This document shows positions 56,342 through 64,000 of a DNA stretch of 64,000 nt, one piece after another. The translations under genes were made by a program, and so were the position numbers. Origin of the DNA: Escherichia ruysiae (lineage in GTDB: Bacteria; Pseudomonadota; Gammaproteobacteria; Enterobacterales; Enterobacteriaceae); the NCBI RefSeq assembly GCF_031323975.1, contig NZ_JAVIWS010000001.1, positions 620,001-684,000 on the forward strand, given 5' to 3'. Each line of letters starts with the position of its first letter. Within the stretch, counting starts at the first letter, position 1. Under the pieces are notes generated by a model. It did not search any database. It was given only the letters and a program-made list of their open reading frames with translations, and was not told the DNA's origin.

Positions 56342-56872
56342 ATGTTGCGATTTTTGAACCAATGTTCACAAGGCCGGGGGGCGTGGCTGTTAATGGCATT
56401 TACCGCTCTGGCTCTGGAACTGACGGCGCTGTGGTTCCAGCATGTGATGTTACTTAAACCTTGCGTGCTCTGTATTTATGAACGCTGTGCGTTATTCGGC
56501 ATTCTGGGCGCCGCGCTGATTGGCGCTATCGCCCCGAAAACTCCGCTGCGTTATGTGGCGATGATCATCTGGCTGTATAGTGCTTTTCGTGGCGTGCAAT
56601 TAACTTACGAGCACACCATGCTCCAGCTCTATCCTTCACCGTTTATGACCTGTGATTTCATGGTTCGATTCCCGGACTGGCTGCCGCTGGATAAATGGGT
56701 GCCACAAGTGTTTGTCGCCTCTGGCGATTGCGCTGAGCGTCAGTGGGATTTTTTAGGCCTGGATATGCCGCAGTGGCTGCTCGGTATTTTTGTTGCTTAC
56801 CTGATTGTCGCAGTGCTGGTGGTACTCTCTCAGCCGTTTAAAGCGAAAAAACGTGACCTGTTTGGTCGCTAA
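56342..56872 (+). CDS. dsbB: DsbB, quinone-linked disulfide oxidoreductase
   Basis: DsbB reoxidises periplasmic DsbA and passes electrons to ubiquinone or menaquinone. The 176 aa inner-membrane protein has four helices and both redox Cys pairs: C41 and C44 in [11 protein letters not shown], and C104 and C130 in PFMTCDFMV and [10 protein letters not shown]. It is full length. In K-12 the convergent umuDC operon lies just beyond its 3' end; here that region is replaced by ruvB within 90 bases. Confidence 0.98.
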   Translation: MLRFLNQCSQGRGAWLLMAFTALALELTALWFQHVMLLKPCVLCIYERCALFGILGAALIGAIAPKTPLRYVAMIIWLYSAFRGVQLTYEHTMLQLYPSPFMTCDFMVRFPDWLPLDKWVPQVFVASGDCAERQWDFLGLDMPQWLLGIFVAYLIVAVLVVLSQPFKAKKRDLFGR

Positions 56873-56879
56873 TCAATTC

Positions 56880-56899
56880 GGCGCTCCTGCGGGAGCGCC
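56880..56899. terminator. Hairpin after dsbB
   Basis: GGCGCTCC and GGAGCGCC flank a 4-base loop, 8 bases after the dsbB stop. It is a strong stem without a T run, so a probable RNA-end structure. Confidence 0.5.
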
Positions 56900-56932
56900 T
56901 GTCTGGCTTCACCTTGCCGAGAGCTTAATATT

Positions 56933-57973
<1,041 letters not shown>

Positions 57974-57978
57974 TTACC

Positions 57979-58590
57979 TCATAACGCGGCGCGCAGGGCT
58001 TCGCGAATTAATGTTTCACTGCTGGCATCAGGGCGAGCGATTTTGCTCACCATGCGGCTGGCTTCTTGTGGTTTATAGCCCAGCGCCACCAGCGCAGCAA
58101 CAGCTTCCTGTTCGGCATCGTCGGTTGCCGGGCTTGCCGGTGAGGTCAATACCAGATCGGCAGCCGGTGTGAACAGATCGCCATGCAGACCTTTAAAGCG
58201 ATCTTTCATTTCAACGATCAGGCGTTCAGCAGTTTTCTTACCAATGCCCGGTAATTTCACCAGTGCCGCAGGTTCTTCACGCTCAACGGCATTTACAAAC
58301 TGCTGCGCTGACATACCCGAGAGGATAGCCAGTGCCAGTTTCGGTCCCACGCCGTTAGTTTTGATCAACTCTTTAAATAACGTGCGCTCTTGTTTGTTGT
58401 TAAAACCATACAGTAGCTGCGCATCTTCACGCACCACAAAGTGGGTGAAAACAATCGCTTCCTGGCCCGCTTCAGGGAGTTCATAAAAACAGGTCATCGG
58501 CATATGCACTTCATAGCCTACGCCGCCCACTTCAAGTAACACCAGCGGGGGTTGTTTTTCCAGAATGATGCCTCTCAGCCTGCCTATCAC
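57979..58590 (-). CDS. ruvA: Holliday junction-binding protein RuvA
   Basis: RuvA tetramers bind four-way junctions, load RuvB and guide branch migration. The 203 aa protein has an N-terminal OB fold ([20 protein letters not shown]), two helix-hairpin-helix motifs near residues 70-125 ([15 protein letters not shown] and [15 protein letters not shown]), and a C-terminal domain after a flexible linker that contacts RuvB ([19 protein letters not shown]). First gene of ruvAB, divergent from yebB. Confidence 0.98.
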   Translation of the reverse strand: MIGRLRGIILEKQPPLVLLEVGGVGYEVHMPMTCFYELPEAGQEAIVFTHFVVREDAQLLYGFNNKQERTLFKELIKTNGVGPKLALAILSGMSAQQFVNAVEREEPAALVKLPGIGKKTAERLIVEMKDRFKGLHGDLFTPAADLVLTSPASPATDDAEQEAVAALVALGYKPQEASRMVSKIARPDASSETLIREALRAAL

Positions 58591-58865
58591 ATGACGCTCC
58601 TGCGTAATGAATCAAAGATAAGGCTGTATGATAAAAAAATGCTGGATAGATATCCAGCGAAGGATGAAGAAAAATTGCGAGTCGTCTCGATGAACTGAAA
58701 AATGGCGCAGTATAATTGATCCGCTAAGCCATATTTATAATAAATATTTTAATGTTAAATATTTAGTGGATAAATCTGCAAAAAAAAATAAACCTTTCTG
58801 CTCCTGCAAAAAAATATTTTTTATGGTATTACGCATATTCATATTTATTTCAATGGAATGACAAA
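58591..58865. promoter_or_regulatory. ruvA-yebB divergent intergenic region, very AT-rich
   Basis: This 275-base gap must hold the ruvAB promoter and the yebB promoter. A LexA box is expected for ruvAB; I did not find a full CTG-N10-CAG match with confidence, the nearest being CTGTATG near 58623. From 58730 to 58865 the DNA is very AT-rich with A and T runs. Confidence 0.35.
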
Positions 58866-59468
58866 GTGAAAATTAATTACCCTTCTGAATATGAAGTTGA
58901 CGATATTGTATTTACATGTATAGGTGCTGCATTATTTGGTCAAATATCTGCCGCATCAAATTGCTGGAGTAATCACGTCGGGATCATTATCGGTCATGAC
59001 AGCGATGATTATCTGGTCGCAGAAAGCCGTGTTCCCCTTTCCACCATAACCACACTGTCCCGCTTTATTAAACGCTCTGCTAACCAACGCTATGCAGTAA
59101 AGCGATTAGGTGCCGGGCTAACAGAACAGCAAAAACAACGGCTGGTAGAACAGGTTCCCTCCCGGCTACGCAAGCTCTACCATACCGGTTTTAAATACGA
59201 ATCTTCCCGCCAGTTCTGTTCAAAATTCGTTTTTGATATTTATAAAGAGGCGCTATGTATCCCGGTGGGTGAAATAGAGACATTTGAAGAACTGTTAAAC
59301 AGCAATCCGAATGCAAAACTCACCTTCTGGAAATTCTGGTTTTTAGGTTCGATTCCGTGGGCGCGTAAAACGGTCACTCCAGCGAGTTTGTGGCATCATC
59401 CGGATCTGGCGTTAATACATGCAGAAGGAGTAGTAACGCCTCAGCAAGAACTGACCGAGGCGGTATAA
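58866..59468 (+). CDS. yebB: YebB, permuted NlpC/P60-like (YiiX/YebB) cysteine hydrolase
   Basis: A 200 aa protein of the YiiX/YebB-like family (DUF830), permuted papain-fold hydrolases related to NlpC/P60. The catalytic residues are visible in permuted order: His37 in SNHVGIIIG, Glu53 in LVAES and Cys118 in RQFCSKFVF. Related proteins act on amide or acyl bonds; the substrate here is unknown. No signal peptide. It interrupts the ruv cluster on the opposite strand, between ruvAB and ruvC, and stops one base before the ruvC stop. The AT-rich upstream DNA suggests separate, possibly H-NS-influenced, expression. Confidence 0.9.
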   Translation: MKINYPSEYEVDDIVFTCIGAALFGQISAASNCWSNHVGIIIGHDSDDYLVAESRVPLSTITTLSRFIKRSANQRYAVKRLGAGLTEQQKQRLVEQVPSRLRKLYHTGFKYESSRQFCSKFVFDIYKEALCIPVGEIETFEELLNSNPNAKLTFWKFWFLGSIPWARKTVTPASLWHHPDLALIHAEGVVTPQQELTEAV

Positions 59469-59469
59469 C

Positions 59470-59991
59470 TTAACGCAGTCGCCCGCGAGCCAGATTCAGC
59501 CTCGATTCGCTCATCTGCATCGCATTCTGGCTGACATGGCAGTGGGTGATGGCAATCGCCAGCGCATCGGCGGCGTCCGCCTGTGGGTTGGCGGGTAGTT
59601 TTAGCAAAGTGCGCACCATATGCTGCACCTGGCTTTTTTCGGCACTACCAATACCTACCACCGTTTGCTTTACCTGACGTGCCGCATATTCAAATACTGG
59701 CAATTCCTGATTCACCGCCGCCACAATCGCCACGCCGCGTGCCTGCCCCAGTTTCAGGGCAGAGTCGGCATTCTTCGCCATAAAGACTTGTTCGATTGCG
59801 AAATAATCAGGCTGGAACTGGGTGATGATTTCCGTCACGCCCGCATAGATGAGCTTCAGACGAGACGGTAAATCATCCACTTTGGTGCGTATGCATCCAC
59901 TGCCCAGGTAGGACAGTTGCCTGCCCACCTGACGGATAACGCCGTAGCCAGTAACGCGCGAACCCGGGTCAATACCGAGAATAATAGCCAT
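59470..59991 (-). CDS. ruvC: Holliday junction resolvase RuvC
   Basis: RuvC cuts Holliday junctions symmetrically after RuvAB branch migration. The 173 aa protein has the RNase H-like fold with the four catalytic acids visible: D7 in [15 protein letters not shown]66 in FAIEQVF, and D138 and D141 in [12 protein letters not shown]. Start at 59991; an ATG one codon upstream exists but the shorter form has the K-12 length. It is the last gene of aspS-nudB-yebC-ruvC, 34 bases after yebC. Confidence 0.97.
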
Positions 59992-60025
59992 CACGCGTCT
60001 CCGTTTTGTTGTTTAGCCGGCCTCA

Positions 60026-60766
60026 TCAGAGGGTCGCTGCAACCTCATCAGAGATCTCACCGTTATGGTAAACTTCCTGCACGTCGTCACAGTCTTCCAG
60101 CATATCGATCAGACGAATCAGTTTCGGTGCAGTTTCTGCATCCATATCGGCTTTGGTTGACGGGATCATGGAAACTTCTGCGCTGTCTGCTTTCAGACCT
60201 GCCGCTTCCAGTGCATCACGTACTTTACCCATCTCTTCCCATGCAGTGTAGACGTCGATTGCGCCGTCATCATAGGTCACAACGTCTTCTGCACCTGCTT
60301 CCAGCGCCGCTTCCATGATGGTGTCTTCATCACCTTTCTCGAAGGAGATCACACCTTTTTTGCTGAACAGATAGGCTACGGAACCGTCAGTACCGAGGTT
60401 GCCGCCACATTTGCTGAATGCGTGACGCACTTCAGCAACAGTACGGTTACGGTTGTCAGACAGACATTCAATCATGATTGCAGTGCCGCCAGGACCGTAA
60501 CCTTCGTAGATGATGGTTTCCATGTTCGCATCATCATCACCGCCCACACCACGTGCAATTGCGCGGTTCAGAGTGTCACGGGTCATGTTGTTAGACAGTG
60601 CTTTATCAATGGCCGCACGCAGACGCGGGTTAGCATCCGGATCGCCGCCGCCCAGTTTAGCTGCGGTCACCAGCTCACGAATGATTTTAGTGAAGATTTT
60701 ACCGCGCTTAGCATCCTGCGCGGCTTTACGATGTCTGGTGTTGGCCCATTTACTATGACCTGCCAT
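60026..60766 (-). CDS. yebC: YebC family translation/transcription regulator
   Basis: A 246 aa protein of the widely conserved YebC/TACO1 family. Some members are transcription regulators; others help ribosomes through difficult sequences such as polyproline. It starts [20 protein letters not shown], a strongly conserved, basic N terminus. The RNA- and protein-contacting three-domain structure is expected. The ATG at 60766 gives the K-12 length; a longer frame to 60781 lacks conservation. It lies between nudB and ruvC in one operon. Confidence 0.96.
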   Translation of the reverse strand: MAGHSKWANTRHRKAAQDAKRGKIFTKIIRELVTAAKLGGGDPDANPRLRAAIDKALSNNMTRDTLNRAIARGVGGDDDANMETIIYEGYGPGGTAIMIECLSDNRNRTVAEVRHAFSKCGGNLGTDGSVAYLFSKKGVISFEKGDEDTIMEAALEAGAEDVVTYDDGAIDVYTAWEEMGKVRDALEAAGLKADSAEVSMIPSTKADMDAETAPKLIRLIDMLEDCDDVQEVYHNGEISDEVAATL

Positions 60767-60795
60767 AAAAAATATCTCCAAATAGCCCTGCCTGT

Positions 60796-61239
60796 TCAGG
60801 CAGCGTTAATTACATACTCTTCAATCGCCTGCCGGTTGCTCCACGACTTAGTGAGCGCCGCTGCTGCGGGCGCATCAAGCCACTTGTAGGCCAAATGTTC
60901 AGTAAAAACAATCTGGCGTTCGTGCGGGAGCGCAAGACAGAACCATGATTCTGTATTGCGCATCACACCCGGCGCATAGCGATGACGCAAATGTGAAAAA
61001 ATTTCAAACTCTACCGTGCGTTGACAGTCAATTAAGGTCAGTTGTTCAGCGACAACATCAATGGTGACCTCTTCCTTTACTTCGCGCATGGCAGCTTGCG
61101 GCGCGGTTTCACCCTCTTCCACGCTGCCGGTTACCGACTGCCAGAAATCGGGATCGTCACGCCGCTGTAACATCAGCACCCGTTTCGTATCTTGTGCATA
61201 GATGACCACTAAGATCGAAACGGGACGCTTATAAGTCAT
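60796..61239 (-). CDS. nudB: Dihydroneopterin triphosphate pyrophosphohydrolase
   Basis: NudB removes pyrophosphate from dihydroneopterin triphosphate, an early folate-pathway step in the cytosol. The 147 aa Nudix protein has the box [20 protein letters not shown], whose usual final Gly is Thr (REVKEEVTI) as in the K-12 enzyme. The N terminus [11 protein letters not shown] is three residues shorter than the K-12 form I recall (MKDKVYKRPV), an in-frame difference that should not touch the active site. It is one base downstream of aspS and 29 upstream of yebC. Confidence 0.95.
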   Translation of the reverse strand: MTYKRPVSILVVIYAQDTKRVLMLQRRDDPDFWQSVTGSVEEGETAPQAAMREVKEEVTIDVVAEQLTLIDCQRTVEFEIFSHLRHRYAPGVMRNTESWFCLALPHERQIVFTEHLAYKWLDAPAAAALTKSWSNRQAIEEYVINAA

Positions 61240-61240
61240 A

Positions 61241-63013
61241 TCAATTATTCTCAGCCTTCTTCACAACCTGAATGCTCAGCTCAGCCAGAGCCGTCGGGTT
61301 AGCAAAGCTCGGTGCTTCAGTCATCAGACACGCTGCCGCTGTGGTTTTCGGGAAGGCGATAACGTCACGGATGTTGTCAGTGCCGGTCAGCAGCATGGTC
61401 AGACGGTCAAGGCCAAATGCCAGACCTGCGTGCGGCGGAGTGCCATATTTCAGGGCGTCGAGCAGGAAGCCGAATTTCTCGCGCTGTTCCTCTTCGGTGA
61501 TACCCAGAATGCCAAATACAGTCTGTTGCATATCACCATTATGGATACGCACAGAGCCACCGCCCACTTCGTAACCATTGATGACCATATCATAAGCGTT
61601 CGCCACCGCATTTTCCGGTGCCGCTTTCAGCTCGGCAGCAGTCATGTCTTTCGGTGCGGTGAACGGATGGTGCATCGCGGTCAGGCCGCCTTCGCCGTCG
61701 TCTTCAAACATCGGGAAGTCGATAACCCACAGCGGCGCCCATTTGCTTTCGTCGGTCAGACCAAGGTCTTTACCCACTTTCAGGCGCAGTGCGCCCATCG
61801 CGTCGGCAACAATTTTCTTGTTGTCGGCACCGAAGAAAATCATATCGCCATCTTGCGCGGCAGTACGATCCAGGATGGCTTCAATGATTTCAGCATTGAG
61901 GAACTTAGCTACCGGGCTGTTGATACCCTCCAGACCTTTCGCACGTTCGTTAACTTTGATGTAAGCCAGACCTTTCGCGCCATAGATTTTGACGAAGTTA
62001 CCGTATTCATCGATCTGCTTACGGGTCAGCGATGCACCGCCCGGAACACGCAGAGCAGCGACGCGGCCTTTCGGATCGTTCGCTGGACCCGCGAATACCG
62101 CAAATTCAACAGATTTCAGCAGATCGGCAACGTCGGTCAGTTCCATCGGGTTACGCAGATCCGGTTTATCGGAACCGTAACGGCGTTCGGCTTCCGCAAA
62201 GGTCATTACCGGGAAATCGCCCAGATCCACGCCCTTCACTTCCAGCCACAGATGACGCACCAGAGCTTCCATTACCTCACGCACTTGCGGCGCGGTCATG
62301 AAAGAAGTTTCCACATCGATCTGGGTAAATTCTGGCTGACGGTCAGCACGCAGGTCTTCGTCACGGAAGCATTTGACTATCTGATAATAGCGGTCGAAAC
62401 CGGACATCATCAGCAACTGTTTGAACAACTGCGGAGATTGCGGCAGCGCGTAGAATTTGCCTTTATGCACACGAGAAGGCACCAGGTAGTCACGCGCGCC
62501 TTCCGGCGTCGCTTTGGTCAGCATCGGGGTTTCGATGTCGAGGAAGCCGTGGTCGTCCATAAAACGGCGCACCAGGCTGGTAATTTTTGCACGGGTTTTC
62601 AGGCGCTGAGCCATTTCCGGGCGACGCAGATCAAGATAGCGGTATTTCAGACGCGCTTCTTCGGTGTTGACGTGGTTAGAGTCAAGCGGCAGAACGTCTG
62701 CGCGGTTGATGATGGTCAGCGAGGACGCCAGCACTTCGATTTCGCCGGTCGCCATATCGCGGTTGATATTTTTTTCGTCACGCGCACGCACGGTGCCCGT
62801 TACCTGAATGCAGAACTCATTACGCAGTTCAGAGGCCAGCTTTAACGCGTCCGCACGATCCGGATCGAAAAATACCTGCACGATACCTTCGCGGTCGCGC
62901 ATATCGATGAAGATCAGGCTACCAAGATCACGACGACGGTTGACCCAACCACACAGAGTCACCTGCTGCCCCACGTGGGACAAACGGAGCTGTCCACAAT
63001 ATTCTGTACGCAT
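61241..63013 (-). CDS. aspS: Aspartyl-tRNA synthetase
   Basis: AspS charges tRNA-Asp with aspartate. The 590 aa class II synthetase has an N-terminal OB-fold anticodon-binding domain (about 1-105) and catalytic motif 2 [20 protein letters not shown] near residue 217. A bacterial GAD insertion domain (about 290-420) follows, and motif 3 [13 protein letters not shown] near 530. The K-12 length is the same. First gene of aspS-nudB-yebC-ruvC. The 310-base gap to divergent yecD shows no gene. Confidence 0.98.
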   Translation of the reverse strand: MRTEYCGQLRLSHVGQQVTLCGWVNRRRDLGSLIFIDMRDREGIVQVFFDPDRADALKLASELRNEFCIQVTGTVRARDEKNINRDMATGEIEVLASSLTIINRADVLPLDSNHVNTEEARLKYRYLDLRRPEMAQRLKTRAKITSLVRRFMDDHGFLDIETPMLTKATPEGARDYLVPSRVHKGKFYALPQSPQLFKQLLMMSGFDRYYQIVKCFRDEDLRADRQPEFTQIDVETSFMTAPQVREVMEALVRHLWLEVKGVDLGDFPVMTFAEAERRYGSDKPDLRNPMELTDVADLLKSVEFAVFAGPANDPKGRVAALRVPGGASLTRKQIDEYGNFVKIYGAKGLAYIKVNERAKGLEGINSPVAKFLNAEIIEAILDRTAAQDGDMIFFGADNKKIVADAMGALRLKVGKDLGLTDESKWAPLWVIDFPMFEDDGEGGLTAMHHPFTAPKDMTAAELKAAPENAVANAYDMVINGYEVGGGSVRIHNGDMQQTVFGILGITEEEQREKFGFLLDALKYGTPPHAGLAFGLDRLTMLLTGTDNIRDVIAFPKTTAAACLMTEAPSFANPTALAELSIQVVKKAENN

Positions 63014-63323
63014 GAGATATCCCTTAACTTAGCTGCCGGCGGACGTCCCCTGCTGCGCAGGTGACCTAAGTCGCAGCGTTAGCTGTATGTCACAACTGAA
63101 TGAAAAAAGGCGGCTATTATACTGGAAATTCTGCCGCACCGTAAGAGTCTGGCCCGCTCTGGAACGACTCGTTACCACTTTATATCAGGCCTGAAATCAG
63201 ACTCTACCCTTGTTTGCTATAAAGGTGTTGCCTGAGCACATAAAAATTAACAAAATTTGTCGTTCTGCCATCGGCTAATCGCATTAAGGTGAGAGGCTCG
63301 ATTTTGTTTTATCTGGAGTCATC

Positions 63324-63890
63324 ATGCTTGAACTGAATGCTAAAACCACTGCGCTGGTGGTGATTGATTTACAAGAAGGCATCTTACCGTTTGCCGGTGG
63401 TCCGCACACTGCTGAAGATGTCGTTAATCGCGCCGGGAAGCTGGCGGCGAAATTTCGAACTAACGGTCAGCCTGTGTTTCTGGTGCGCGTCGGCTGGTCT
63501 GCCGATTACGCCGAAGCATTAAAACAGCCAGTTGATGCTCCCTCACCTGCCAGAACGTTACCGGAAAACTGGTGGCAACATCCTGCGGCGTTAGGTGCAA
63601 CTGACAGCGATATCGAAATCATCAAACGTCAATGGGGGGCGTTTTACGGTACGGATCTGGAGTTGCAATTACGCCGTCGTGGCATTGACACCATCGTCTT
63701 ATGTGGGATCTCGACCAATATCGGTGTCGAATCAACTGCCCGCAATGCCTGGGAGCTGGGCTTTAATCTGGTGATTGCCGAAGACGCCTGTAGTGCAGCC
63801 AGCACCGAACAGCACAATAACAGCATCAACCATATCTACCCGCGCATTGCCCGCGTGCGTCGCGTGGAAGAGATCCTCAACGCATTATGA
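63324..63890 (+). CDS. yecD: YecD, isochorismatase-family hydrolase
   Basis: A 188 aa isochorismatase-fold protein of unknown substrate. The family start [12 protein letters not shown] carries the conserved Asp, and a Lys follows in [13 protein letters not shown]. The segment [11 protein letters not shown] aligns with the nucleophile loop of Cys-type amidases in this family, but Gly stands in place of Cys. YecD therefore resembles true isochorismatases, which also lack that Cys, rather than nicotinamidases. Start at 63324 after CTGGAG. It overlaps yecE (ATGA), indicating coupling. Confidence 0.93.
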   Translation: MLELNAKTTALVVIDLQEGILPFAGGPHTAEDVVNRAGKLAAKFRTNGQPVFLVRVGWSADYAEALKQPVDAPSPARTLPENWWQHPAALGATDSDIEIIKRQWGAFYGTDLELQLRRRGIDTIVLCGISTNIGVESTARNAWELGFNLVIAEDACSAASTEQHNNSINHIYPRIARVRRVEEILNAL

Positions 63891-64000
63891 TTTACATCGG
63901 TCTGCCGCAATGGTCGCATTCAAAATGGGTGCGTTTGGGGATCTCCAGCCTGGAAGAGTATGCCCGCCACTTTAACTGTGTGGAGGGCAACACCACCCTT
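63887..64000 (+). CDS. yecE: YecE, DUF72 protein, 5' part only
   Basis: The start of a DUF72 family protein ([20 protein letters not shown] onward), cut off by the window end after 38 codons. The family has a TIM-barrel fold and no established function. The ATG overlaps the yecD stop, as in K-12. Confidence 0.9.
   Translation, partial: MIYIGLPQWSHSKWVRLGISSLEEYARHFNCVEGNTTL

Noticed and set aside
61430..62845. A 471-codon open frame on the plus strand opposite aspS
   Set aside because: It lies entirely antisense to a strongly conserved synthetase gene. Such long antisense frames arise from codon bias in GC-rich genes; its translation shows no recognisable domain and it has no ribosome site of note.

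Overview
The window is a piece of enterobacterial chromosome, almost certainly genus Escherichia. Nearly every gene has the length and near-identical protein sequence of its E. coli K-12 counterpart, and long blocks of gene order match K-12. Differences from K-12 (recalled from memory, not aligned) are enough to say it is not K-12: visible amino-acid divergence in TreA, DhaM, DhaR and RssA, a one-residue-shorter H-NS, a missing ycgV, an extra sugar transporter beside treA, a single ldr copy, and one major chromosomal junction. It could be a divergent E. coli lineage or a sister Escherichia species; I cannot decide which from this window.

Layout. 1-6182: tdk (cut by the window edge), hns, galU, rssB, rssA, ychJ, purU. 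6183-6900: a strong stable-RNA promoter, two tRNA-Tyr genes and two rtT-type repeats. 7045-18269: the respiratory nitrate block narIJHG (minus strand), narK (minus) and narXL (plus), with FNR and NarL sites in the intergenic regions. 18270-22709: ychO, ychN, chaC, chaB, chaA. 22710-23371: one ldr/rdl type I toxin-antitoxin locus. 23372-28676: the hemA-prfA-prmC-sirB2-sirB1-kdsA operon (minus), divergent from lolB-ispE-prs (28890-31462). 31587-35673: dauA, ychH, pth, ychF. 35765-41053: the dihydroxyacetone kinase locus, dhaR divergent from dhaKLM. 41106-42461: a GPH-family sugar transporter not present here in K-12. 42792-56872: treA, ymgE, ycgR, emtA, ldcA, cvrA, dadAX, ycgB, fadR, nhaB, dsbB. 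56960-64000: ruvAB, yebB, the aspS-nudB-yebC-ruvC operon, yecD and the start of yecE.

The main structural feature is at about 56,900-56,960. Genes to the left (tdk to dsbB) belong to the K-12 26-28 min region and run in reverse K-12 order. Genes to the right (ruvB to yecE) belong to 41-42 min and run in K-12 order. The simplest reading is an inversion of roughly 0.7 Mb spanning the terminus, with breakpoints dsbB|umuC and ruvB|znuB, and a REP-like element at the joint. From remembered K-12 coordinates the two ends lie nearly symmetrically about dif.

Functional themes are nitrate respiration (NarX/NarL sense nitrate, NarK transports it, NarGHI reduces it, NarJ assembles the enzyme), PTS-dependent dihydroxyacetone use, haem, isoprenoid and nucleotide precursor synthesis, envelope maintenance, osmotic and cation homeostasis, and Holliday-junction processing. 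I saw no phage, IS element, CRISPR array or convincing undescribed multi-gene system; most of the window is ordinary core genome.
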